A DNA stretch of 59,907 nucleotides, from NCBI RefSeq assembly GCF_000090795.2, contig NW_003546302.1:1-59907 (forward strand), written 5' to 3'. The DNA comes from Amphimedon queenslandica (lineage: Eukaryota > Porifera > Demospongiae > Haplosclerida > Niphatidae). Positions 41,978 to 52,560 of the stretch are shown here, piece by piece. The notes under the pieces were generated by a model that was not told the DNA's origin, did no database searches, and saw only the letters and a list, made by a program, of their open reading frames with translations. A program made the translations under genes and the position numbers. Position 1 is the stretch's first letter; each line of letters opens with the position of its first letter.

Positions 41978-43992
41978 TCAATCATTCTTTTTAAGTAATT
42001 CCTTAGCAAGTTCTGTGAGATTTAGCTTGTCAGTTTCTTCACGGTGTACATGCAAAGTCATACAGTGACTGCATCATTGTGTCATTGAGTTTCGTAGGTA
42101 TGTTTTCATTTGTCTTAAAGCTGAAAAGCTAGGCTCTGCTGTTGCCGTCGTTATAAGCACAGTCAAATAAATGAGAAGTAGTTTGTGTATTTCTGACAGC
42201 ATAACTTTGAGACTAGACTGCTCCTCAAAAACAGTACAGATAGTTTGCACCTTTGTGATTGGAGTGATATGTATGCCTTCAAGTGATACAGCTTTTAATG
42301 CATCTGGAAGCAACAGGAGTTGCAATAAGAGCTTATAAAAATCTATGTCATCACTATACAATTCCTTAACTTTGTCCGGTATTATTACTTCCTTAAAATT
42401 AGCGCTGTCCAATAGCAAGCATTGTATCTGTCTCATCAACAGAAATCCTTCCTGTTGAATGTGATTTTCCACTAGACCAATTACATTATCTAAAGCTAGG
42501 TAATACTTTTTTCGGTACAACTCATCAATAGAGGTAACTCATGTTGCAACAATCCACTATCCACCCTTCGAGGAATTTGTCATTGTCGAAGAAGCCTTGG
42601 TGGATCACATAGATCAATACATTCTTGCTTCAATGTATCNNNNNNNNNNNNNNNNNNNNNNNNNNNNNNNNNNNNNNNNNNNNNNNNNNNNNNNNNNNNN
42701 NNNNNNNNNNNNNNNNNNNNNNNNNNNNNNNNNNNNNNNNNNNNNNNNNNNNNNNNNNNNNNNNNNNNNNNNNNNNNNNNNNNNNNNNNNNNNNNNNNNN
42801 NNNNNNNNNNNNNNNNNNNNNNNNNNNNNNNNNNNNNNNNNNNNNNNNNNNNNNNNNNNNNNNNNNNNNNNNNNNNNNNNNNNNNNNNNNNNNNNNNNNN
42901 NNNNNNNNNNNNNNNNNNNNNNNNNNNNNNNNNNNNNNNNNNNNNNNNNNNNNNNNNNNNNNNNNNNNNNNNNNNNNNNNNNNNNNNNNNNNNNNNNNNN
43001 NNNNNNNNNNNNNNNNNNNNNNNNNNNNNNNNNNNNNNNNNNNNNNNNNNNNNNNNNNNNNNNNNNNNNNNNNNNNNNNNNNNNNNNNNNNNNNNNNNNN
43101 NNNNNNNNNNNNNNNNNNNNNNNNNNNNNNNNNNNNNNNNNNNNNNNNNNNNNNNNNNNNNNNNNNNNNNNNNNNNNNNNNNNNNNNNNNNNNNNNNNNN
43201 NNNNNNNNNNNNNNNNNNNNNNNNNNNNNNNNNNNNNNNNNNNNNNNNNNNNNNNAGAGACCGTAGAATTTTGTGTGCCATTATTTCAATTAATTTTTTA
43301 ATGATCTCAGGTGACTGGTATTTGCCATCCTTCAACCAACGACTCTCATCAAGTACACTCTCGACTAGTACTGATAAATTTGATCCACTTGCATTATCAT
43401 TTCTAACTGGTATGGCTTGGCGAAGAAGGAATCTAAGTGCTGCTATTTGTTTCATGAAACTATTACGAAGTTGTAATTGGTCATTTTCTATGGTGCTGGA
43501 CATGAGGTTTGCGACAGAAGTTCCTCTTGACGACTGAAAAATTATGCAAGTATCTGAGAGAAGCACTTGCCTCATGGGTCTTAAACTTTTCAACACCTTT
43601 CTTCCAACTAGAAAAAACGACATTAGTAAAAGCAGGATCTTTTTTCATACCAGCATGGATTTGTAAGTTGTGAACTACGTACTTACAATAAAAACTACAG
43701 AATTTAAAATTTGAAGTACATAAATGAATCCATGGATACGACTTGTACCATGCAGGCATAAAGGCCCGTTTAATAGATCCATATAACCTTTCTGTTTTTT
43801 TTTCAATATTAATGGATCTAGTGGTTGAGATACTTCTAGCATATTATGACAGCAAGAATGAGTACAACATTGAACAGTTGGCAGTAGTGACTGTGTTGAC
43901 AAAGAGACAGCATCATTATTACAGTCACTTTCTGTAGTATCATAATTATCTTCATTATGATCATCGTGACCATCTTCAGTAGTCATGGGCAC
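41978..43992 (-). pseudogene. hAT/ZMYM1-like transposase, frameshifted, with assembly gap
   Basis: Starts at ATG 43992: MPMTTEDGHDDHNEDNYD, then QPLDPLILKKKQ. An A8 run (43794-43801) shifts frame into a TTF-type zinc finger: WYKSYPWIHLCTSNFKFCSF and Cys-Lys-Tyr, then KKGVEKFKTHEASAS. Another shift near 43550 leads to the DUF4371-like catalytic region (QLQLRNSFMKQIAALRFLLR, LKDGKYQSPEIIKKLIEIMA). After the gap the C-terminal hAT dimerisation block is clear: LITTATAEPSFSALRQMKTY. A TGA at 42074 follows; HCMTLHVHREETDKLNL continues in frame to TGA at 41978. Intact members run about 700-800 residues. Clearly inactive. Confidence 0.8.
42640..43255. other. Assembly gap, 616 N
   Basis: Unknown bases inside the hAT-like transposase. 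The gap probably removes the centre of the catalytic domain, including any DDE residues. Confidence 1.
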
Positions 43993-44529
43993 TTAAAGAG
44001 TAATATATATATAAAACTTATTATTAATAACGTTACACTGCTCACATGATTCCCCTAATTCTTTATCTAGTCTACTTTTTTGAAAAGAAAGACGTAATAG
44101 TAGTTTCCCTCCTTCTCTTGCCATCCATTTTGAAGCATGTGCACTCACTTACTTGATTAGCACCTGTACCATCTAATCTAATCATACTTCAATGCTTCAG
44201 AAATTGTCAGTATTATATGTATTTCAGCTGATAGACACTGCAGTGCTGCAGTCAATCAGTGGCTGATATTGAGGGGGCAATGCCCCCTATGAATAATATT
44301 AGGGGGGCAACTTGCCCCTCCCGTTCCTACTCCACTGCAAAGTTAGTTTTTAATTTAATAGTCCTTGTCTTACCTGATTGATAGCAAAAATTATTTTAGC
44401 GCTTTCATAAAAATAAACTTACACATTTTGGATCTATTAAGAACAGTAATCATGTATTGTCATACATTAGGTATCACTTTTCAAGCTTACCATCCTTTTT
44501 CGCATTACTTCCTCTCTCTATCTTTTCTC

Positions 44530-44726
44530 CTTCTCAGATTTCATTTCTTCTTTTTCAGCCATTAATACACTTAATTTTTTGCTTTTTGATGTAAAACACA
44601 AACATACAACTTTACCATGTTCATCTACCAAAAACAAAAGGCATTAGTTATCACTATAGGGTTACACATTACCAACTTACCATCAGATGGGTGTAGCTCA
44701 ATACAAACGTCTATTGGGGCAGCCAT
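44530..44726 (-). CDS. Short two-exon gene start of unknown family
   Basis: ATG at 44726 opens MAAPIDVCIELHPSD, followed by a GTAAGT donor. A second block (about 44625-44530) gives EHGKVVCLCFTSKSKKLSVL and a Lys/Glu-rich helix, interrupted by one TAG, and a GTAAGC donor. The MAAP start resembles the SAMD3-like gene start at 38688. The remainder is not found. Confidence 0.3.
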
Positions 44727-45019
44727 TACTTATTGACTTTAAACTTACAGTTTCAGGTGTCTAATTTATTTATCCCAAAAGTCACGTTTGACACTTGGTG
44801 TTCTTTGATTGGCTGTGAATGTTATGACTTTTGTTTCGGTATTCTCCTTCCACACATTTTTGTTATCAATTGTCTCACCTGTAAAGTTAAACACAAATAA
44901 CGTTCATGATACATGTACCTTCGTGACTAACTTTCCCTCGGCCTTCTCTTTTCAGTTAGTAAATTATAAACAAGAATGAGACTTTGTGTTTATGTTGACA
45001 TCTAACACACAAACCAGTT

Positions 45020-45235
45020 CCACTCCTTTGTTTTCAAAAAAGGGGATCCAAAGTTTGTAGGTGTTAGTGTTACAAACTAGTTCCTATCCTTCAGGGGATC
45101 AATAGTTTGGCATTCAAACTAGTTCCACTTCTTTTCAGGGGATCAATAGTCTGTTGTCGACAAACTAGTTACTCCTGTTGAAAGGGGATCCATAGTATGT
45201 GCATTACACAAACTCATTTCTGTTATTCTTAAACT
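45020..45235. repeat. Four degenerate 44-52-bp repeats with GGGGATC core
   Basis: GGGGATC(C/A)A-AGTxTGT recurs at 45042, 45094, 45138 and 45184, each time preceded by ACAAACTAGTTCC-like words. Spacing is 44-52 bases. GGATCC and ACTAGT palindromes recur. The minus-strand DUF7869-type gene ends about 250 bp to the right. Confidence 0.7.
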
Positions 45236-45479
45236 TACTGATTGCATAGACAAGTACTTTCATTATGACCCAACTGACCACAACTACCACACTTTGTGTT
45301 GCAGGTGGTTCAAGAGATTGCCATGGAGAATGCGGTACTTTGATCTCCATTGTGAAGTCAGGTGGATTATCTACACCTGGTATTGATTGTCAAGATGATC
45401 CTGATGGTCGAGGTGCATTAGGATGTGAGCAACCTGATATCTTTACATTTGTATGTGCAACACGATCTTATTTTTTTGT

Positions 45480-47764
45480 AAAGGTACTGTTTCCTTTTAC
45501 TTGACATACCCTTTGGTGTTAATACATTAGGTTGTCCATCTTCCATTATTTGAGTGTCCTTTTTTAGCAAATTAAATTGTGTGACAGGGCCATCCACAAC
45601 ATGTCGGGCTGCTACTAAGCCAGGTTAGGTTGCATTTAAAACAAAGTGTTGATGGCTTTTGATGCCTTTTTTCTTAAATAATGTGGCAAAGTAACTTGAC
45701 CAGTGAAATGTTTCTACAATAAGCTGACCATTGCTACTTCCTACTGGTTGGGCTGTGTTAACAGCAGATGATTGTTCCACAACTGTGACAAAGTCACTGA
45801 ATGAGTCCACCTCTGCTTTACGGAGCTGTGCTTTAAAAGTCCAGCACAAGTCTGGAGAAAATTTTGTGTCCAACAGGCAGAAAGGATATCAAAATTGACA
45901 CATTAAATCCTGTCATGAATTACATTTGAAATGGTACACTATTGTGCATGCGTCATACTTACTTGAATGACTGTATTTTTTTTGTCCTGTGCAGTTGTCA
46001 GCATTGAAATGGATATTCACAGAATTAAGGCCATGGTTCCTCAAATGAAAATGTACCATGCTTATGACAGGATTGGCCCCTTTACCAGTGTCATATGAAT
46101 CGTCAATCAAAAAATTAACCTGCTAAGTGATAGCTTCAAAGCACAATCCAAATATGCCACATTTCCTGGGAGTAAAATAATAAGCTGGACCTGCTTGTAG
46201 TGGACTTGAAGGATTGTGAGCCTTTAAAAACAGTAAGTAAGCTAGATACACTGTAACATCATTAAATTTTACCTGTGGAGCATAGTCAAAGCTGTGATGT
46301 GCAACAAAGCAAGTGGCATTGTTAGTGGGGGATTATAATTATCTGCCACATCAGTACACAGCCCATTTAACAATAATTGTGCCTCTTTTAAGATATCCTT
46401 ATAGTATCCCCTTTCCTTTTTCACTAGATTTCTGTGATCTAGTGCTCTTTGCATTGCCTGAAAATAATTAATAAAATAATTGTTATTATTACAGTACTAA
46501 CTTACCTCAGTTACCGTTTCTTCTGATTGCACATTAGCACTTCTTATATTCAGTCGACTTATCTGTATACAACTGGCACACAAGTCAGACATAGGCTTCA
46601 TTTTTTCAACAAAAGGCAGGTAACATCACTACAAAATATTGAATGTTGTTTTAGCATATGCTTTGACATAAAGGCCTTCACATGATTCTGCATACTCCAG
46701 AAATACCTGCCTTTTACACATACTGCATGGTAGTAACTTCTTATTCCCACAAATTTTCATTCCAGGTATTCTTCCAAGAAGATTTATTCCATGCACTTCA
46801 GCATAATTCTTGATAAATGCAAGAACTCTGAAAATGTCATCATATGTCAAAACATGGTCTGGTGTCTTTCCAGCATTTCCATGAACTCAAATAATTTTGA
46901 AGTACATCAAATTCAATCGTAAATCCCATACATTGATATTAATCCTTTCATTCAGTAGTTTTTCATGATATCATCATACCTGCTTTTGCCACATGCATGT
47001 ACCTTCCAAAAAGTTACTCTACATATTTAATTTAAAGTTATAATTAATTTTATGTTGTGTTACACATAGTTACAAATTTTATGACCTTGATGCTCTAAAA
47101 TTGCCTTTTCTCTCTGTCTCCTGTGGTTGCCAGTTGACAATCCCCCAAGGCAGATGTTGCTCATTCGACTCATGATAGCAATCTCTTACATAGGCTTAGC
47201 CATGGCTTATATGTCACATCTATATGTTTTTATGTAAGAGTGACTGAACAGTTCATAGCATTTATCTGAGCAATACATCAATGTTCAAAGAACATTGTTA
47301 ATATTTATTCTCCTATACTTCTTCCTTTCTCATATCATCACATGAGGGAGTAGTTGATGTTGCTGGGGTATCAGGTGTCACTACTTCTAAATAAAGATGT
47401 AATAGCTCCACAGCCCCGTCAGGATCAAATAGTGGTGGATCGATATCATCTACATCTTCCTCTTTCTCTTCCGCTTCTACTTCTTCCATATCTTCTACTT
47501 TTTTGTATTCTGTCTCTATAAATTAACAATGACACTATATAACTGAGTGATATGACAAAACTGTGCATCTATACAGGTGATGGAAAGTCATTGTTGTGAT
47601 AGCTAACCACTATTCACACTTAGTATGTAAACACACTGTTTTATGAAAAGCTTACCACTAGTTTCATCACAAAAGTTGTCCCCAGGAACTGAAGCAACGT
47701 AGTCACTCTCCTGAAGACCTATTTCTTCATTAAACAAATGAGCAATGTTTCTTTCTGTAGCCAT
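45480..47764 (-). pseudogene. DUF7869-type repetitive-family gene, nearly full length, broken
   Basis: Order on the minus strand: ATG 47764 (MATERNIAHLFNEEIGLQES, GTAAGC donor); an acidic exon 47517-47320; a basic GNHRRQREKAILEHQGHKIC block near 47150; 46890-46510 with VHGNAGK, LLGRIPGMKICGNKKLLP, TFNIL, two consecutive stops (TAG TGA), then KMKPMSDLCASC; 46456-46269 helical; 46215-45980 with GPAYYFTPRKCGIFGLC, a TAG stop, QVNFLIDDSYDTGKG and FNADNCTGQKK, the family's hallmark; 45873-45625 with TKFSPDLCWTFKAQLRK; and a C-terminal block to about 45480. I recall these proteins as multicopy and probably transposase-derived. At least three in-frame stops make this copy inactive. Confidence 0.75.
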
Positions 47765-48280
47765 AGTTTTTAAAATAGTCTGCTTCGTCTTTTTTATACG
47801 TTAAATAGTTGCAATATAGACGCCATGATGACACTATGATGCATTAAAGCCCTTCGTTTTACTCCACATTAGCTCCATGTTAAACTCTCCATGCACTATT
47901 AAGTTAAAATGTCAAAGGGCTTATAACTCAGCAAAAAAGGCTTCACTACTACCGGTTTTGGTATCAAAGGATGAATTTTACTTCTATAACATGTTTATGT
48001 GATGAAATAATTTTCACCCAGGTAAAGATTATTTGTGATTGTCAGCCCATAGCTCAAAATGATAATTCCCGCTGATAGCCAGGTTTTTTCACATCAGGTC
48101 ACATACAACTGAAGACAAGGCAAAAACAGATACTAATCATAAAGACAATGGTAAATTCCCATTGATTAATTCACCTTGCAGTCTCCCTCTGTCTCTCCCC
48201 CTGTCTCATTATGCATGCAGTTTAATAGTTAACATGCAGTGTATATTGCAATGTATCTTTCTTTATTTTGTCATTACAGA

Positions 48281-49100
48281 TTCAGTTTTTTTGGAGCTTA
48301 ACATTCAACTAGATCTATTTGAGACTAGGCTCTATGCAATGGAACAATCTCTTAGTGATATTGTTTGAAGAGTGTCTCAATTGGAGAATGGTAATGATCG
48401 TCCTCATATACTGTCACCAATTCCTGTTGATTGACGAAATGATTTATGACCTGTTCCTGGATATCAACAGTACTGTACACCTTATTATTCATTCAGCATG
48501 CACGGAAGCACAACTACCAGTACCGGCACATCCAGGCCTCATAACAAAGCAGCAAGATACTTTTGACCTTTTTGGACTTTCTGATGAAGATGATCCTCCC
48601 CCACTACCTGAGCCTGTCCTACTAACTTCTAATGTTTACTCAATGCCTCCCTATCCCAATTTACCTTACCAGCCAGCTCAATATTTGCAACCAAAACAGC
48701 TGCTACATGCATATGAAGAAGATTCTGTATCACCAAATAGTCAGGTTTTGAAATGTTACCTGATCTAAGGAAGACAAAGACAAAAAAGTTAACCTTTGTT
48801 CCCATGACATTGGAATAAAAAAGAATATTCATTTGTATAAGGAGGCTCACGTAGGGAAACTTGCTGTCAAGCTAACGAAGGAATGTTTTTTGGGGAAGAC
48901 ACTAAAGAAGGGCACAGTGACAAGTTGCAGTAATATACTTGCTCTGGTTTTGAAGGAATTGAATGACTTACAGCAAGTGATGTTTTTAACTGTTTCCGAG
49001 TTTTTGAGAACATCCAGCTGGATTTGAAACTAAAATTTGGTCTCAATGTGTCAATTCCATTGGGCAACATTGTAAATGGTTATGAAGTTCTTGAGAATTT
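48281..49100 (+). pseudogene. BEN-domain gene, damaged (copy 2)
   Basis: After a TCATTACAG acceptor (to 48280) comes a coiled-coil-like exon (LFETRLYAMEQSLSDIV, then TGA, RVSQLENGNDRPHILSPIPV and two more stops). Another frame carries an acidic/Pro-rich linker (DLFGLSDEDDPPPLPEPVLL). The BEN domain follows at 48833-49027: KEAHVGKLAVKLTKECFLGK and LALVLKELNDLQQVMF. Its last helix (KIWSQCVNSIGQHCKWL) lies in a different frame to 49091. BEN domains bind DNA and act in transcriptional repression. At least three in-frame stops and two frameshifts. Confidence 0.65.
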
Positions 49101-49604
49101 TTTATTGTTAAGACAATTATAATCAATTATGAGAGAGTATTATAACTATTGTCAAGTTATTAGGCCACTCCAATTTGATTCCTTCAGCATATTTTTGCCA
49201 GATAGTTTCCTGTAACATTACTGCTACTCATTTTTGTGTTCTTCTTAAGCCCATCTTAAGAAGAACTTTTTAAGGTCATTCTTAAGCCCTTCCTGGTGTA
49301 GTTCTTGCTTTAAGAAATATTATTGTATTTCCTTGTATGTGTATAAAGCACGCTGTACATGCACACTATTAGACAATTTACTTATATACCATTACAATGT
49401 CTTGTTCCAATTATTTGTCATTCACAAATGTTTTAAGTCAATGTATAAAATCATTACTTTATCATAAGATTTGTTGCCTACTAGCCTTCTATACAGTTAA
49501 ATATTCTAATAAATTTATATTCTGCATTTTTTTGATTCCTGCTTGTTCTCTAGTATGAATTAGCCTGTACTGCTGCTGCAACCTGATATATTAAGTTTCT
49601 TTTT

Positions 49605-49860
49605 GTTGGTCCTGCTATTATTTTCTCCTGGGTCCTGTACCTAATAGTCTCTTGTGGGTCCTGTACAGTATTGTTCTCTCATAGGTCCTGCTGTTATTAT
49701 TTTGTGGCTCCTGTACAGCATTATTCTCTTGTGCACCCTGCTATTATTCTCTGGTAGGTCCAGCACAGTATTATTTTATTATTCTCTTGTGACTCCTGCT
49801 CAGTATTATTCTCTCGTGTGTCCTGCTCAGTATTGTTTTTTGATGGCCCTGCTATTGAAC
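49605..49860. repeat. Degenerate ~30-35-bp minisatellite
   Basis: The phrase GTCCTGTACAGTATTATTCTCT with CTTGTGGG or TCTCGTG recurs at least seven times. The spacing varies between about 28 and 40 bases. Any ORF through it is composition-driven. Confidence 0.75.
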
Positions 49861-50199
49861 TGTCTTATGCAAGTGTTTATCTTTTGTCTTCTTGCTCTAA
49901 CACTTTTGGTGAGTTGCTAAAATTATTTTGCATTTTACAATATGCCACTTTCTTAGGAACACATCTGATAACTTGTCAGTTATGGCCTTGATAAGACTAG
50001 AGAATACATCTATACTTTCTGATAGCAGGATGATGTTGCAATGGTCTATTATTCGATTCAATGATGAAGCAAGAAATTTGAAGGATTTTACAGAAATTGT
50101 GTTGAGCCTCAATTAGAGGTAAATCATTTTCAAGTATCTTCAGCTTATTTAGGGCAGTACAGAAATTTGCTTGATCTTGTAGATGAACTCAGTTTACCA

Positions 50200-50780
50200 C
50201 TTTTGTAGTAGTGTCATTATTTGGGCCATTCCTTAGGTATTTAGTAGTTTCTACTTCTCCAAGGAAGTACTCATTTGATATTTTGACGTGTGGTAGCAGT
50301 ATGTGTCACAATTGCAAGCCAGTTCGACTTCCAGACGATGCATTTATGAAACCTATGTTCATTCCACACACAACACCTAGTGACAACAAAGGATATTATC
50401 TCCCTATTAGTGAGGTATTTGGAGTAACGACTTCAGGAGAGCATAGGCCCTCCTTTAAAAGGACTGCTGACATTCAAAAGAAGAGTGTCTGGCAAAATAA
50501 TACTTTACCATTTTATGGAAGTGTGCAACATGTCAAAAATTCTCAATTAATAGTGCAATGTGATTAAAGTCTAATATGGAGACTTGTATTTGTGAAACAT
50601 TAATTATCGAAATAGCATTGTTCTCAGCTACAAGCTATTCTTGAAGATAATGAGTATAATTGTGGGTCTATTACAGGATTTAGAGCTGCTTGATGGATTT
50701 CAAGAAGTAGAAGTATGAGATCATACATGTTATGATATGACAGAAAAGCTGTATTATTCAGCAAAGTATGCCCCAATTTG
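50200..50780 (+). pseudogene. Cys-rich C-terminal region of a multicopy sponge/cnidarian family
   Basis: From about 50211 the frame gives KYSFDILTCGSSMCHNC, PVRLPDDAFMKPMFIPH, NKGYYLPISEVFG and QHVKNSQLIVQCD, then TAA at 50565. Past it, in changing frames, IWRLVFVKH, LQAILEDNEYNCGS and EKLYYSAKYAPICVYF follow. I remember this combination of Cys pairs, WRL and YYSAxY as the C-terminus of an uncharacterised repetitive family, probably transposon-linked. Several stops and shifts show decay. A short helical open block just upstream (49928-50116) may be related. Confidence 0.55.
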
Positions 50781-51292
50781 CGTGTATTTTGGCAAACATT
50801 AACCTTTTACTTCTGAAAACTCACATCCTCATGTAGTGATTGCAGCAGTAAACCTGTAGTACCTAAATGATACTTATTTCTTAGCCTCTCTCACCACATG
50901 AGAATTGTACTTTAGTTATTCTCTCCTAAAGTGCAAGTGTTTCGTCTTCTTTATCATTTTTGTAACTATTACTACCTTTCATTTCGTATTTTTGTAATTT
51001 TAATCTCATTCAGTGAGTAGACCTGGACTGGTAGACTGCCAAGTGTTTCAATATTGATTATTAACAAAATTGAATTAGATAATTAAAAAATTTGATTTGA
51101 TTATTAATAATAATGATTAATAATAATAAACTCGCCTGCATCACCCCCGCCTCTGTAATGGGAAACAAGGAATCTTATTGGAGTGGCATTATAGATAATT
51201 ATTAAGTTATTAAAGATTTGTTACTAATTGTTAAAGATAATACGAAATAAAAAGTCCTAGAAATGGAATAGAACGTTCATGCGTATTATATT

Positions 51293-52560
51293 ATTATCCT
51301 GTAGGTCCTCTTTGAACTTCGATACCTTTTGGAATCACTTTCTTCAAAATGATGAATATAGTAATTACATTTAGCAACAGTCACTGTCCTCCAAAATGCC
51401 TTAATCCCTTCAATCAACTCGTTCTTTGTTCTCGGTTTTACCTCTTGACATAAAAACTCCTGAAACATTAAAGAAAATTTCTTTTAATTTACTATAATTT
51501 ACTATAATCATTAAGTCTACAAGTACTTAGTCCTGTATTATATTGTAGTATTTATCATTGTCATTATTTACAATAAAAAATAAAACAGTCCCTATATGTC
51601 GACATGCAACTATTGTTTGTTTATAACTTCTAAAAATTACTATATTAGTGACTTAATGCTACTCTCATTAGACTTAAAATGAACTTTTCTGGTGATTCAG
51701 CTAAAGTTTGCCACAAATATATTTCATTTTTATTAAGAAACTTGACAGCCAATTTGGATGTATGCTTAGGGTCCTTGTCTGCCATACATTTGTTAAAATC
51801 TGGATATTTATCTTGCAACAGAGTCTTTTTAATATATCAATGTACAAATACTTTTGCATAATTCCTTAAAATATGCATGTATGTACCAGCACGTCTCCTT
51901 TTCTGATTTCTGCCCATACCTGAACTTTACTTGGCTGTTTAGGGCTATACAAGCATTCCCACGAAAGTAACTACACCACAAAAAGAGTGACACTTACCAT
52001 GGCATCAACCGTGCTGGCTGACTATTCTTTCAACAACAAAACTGACTGTGAAACTCCAGCTTCACAGTGCATTCATCTGTATATAACACATTCTCGAACT
52101 CATCATCCTTGTATTGCGTCACAAACTCTAGCCTCTTCTTATAAGCATCTCTAACCAGCCGGCTGTAGGCATGGCCTCTAAACTTTCATCCTAACTTTGT
52201 CCTACATCTTAGTACTGTTCTCAAAATTATACTATAGCTTTTACCCTTCAGTAACTCATGAAGCTGATGCGCTGTAGTTTCACCATCCTTCTCCATCTGC
52301 TCTTCCAGAAATACCATATTCTCCTCACTCAATTTAGATCGTCTGCCTGAGCCTGCTCTATCAATAACACATCCAGTATCGCCAAATCTGCAAAAGAGTA
52401 TGTGAGTACTTTCCCTTGAAGTCTCAATGCCCTCTTTAACTAACTCTTTATAAATAGATGTGGCTATTAAGCCATTACTACAGTATTAAAGGATCCTTTC
52501 CTTGGTAGAAGCAGAGTAGACCATCTGTCTGCTTGTTGCACATGGAGTTCAATAAAGCCA
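51293..52560 (-). pseudogene. Tc1/mariner-type transposase, heavily decayed (copy 2)
   Basis: Minus-strand remains follow family order: IYKELVKEGIETSRESTHIL and GSGRRSKLSEENMVFLEEQM (helix-turn-helix linker, about 52470-52290), KFRGHAYSRLVRDAYKKRLE (52190), VLYTDECTVKLEFHSQFCC (52100-52040), DKDPKHTSKLAVKFLNKNE (51780-51720, the QDNDPKHT motif with N to K), AESPEKF in place of AESPDLNP, and KPRTKNELIEGIKAFWRTV to the C-terminus. The second catalytic block is altered and several stops occur. It is a different lineage from the 31.8-33.05 kb copy and older by its damage. Confidence 0.8.

Noticed and set aside
42597..43301. Plus-strand frames over the second N gap
   Set aside because: Artefacts of the gap; the real gene here is the minus-strand hAT-like transposase.
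45265..45504. Plus-strand exon-like block (GGSRDCHGECGTLISIVKSG)
   Set aside because: It has a plausible CAG acceptor but lies beside a repeat tract and opposite the 3' side of a minus-strand gene; no second exon or domain could be found.
49654..49920. Hydrophobic 88-residue ORF
   Set aside because: Follows a GTCCTGTACAGTATTATT minisatellite; apparent membrane protein is compositional.
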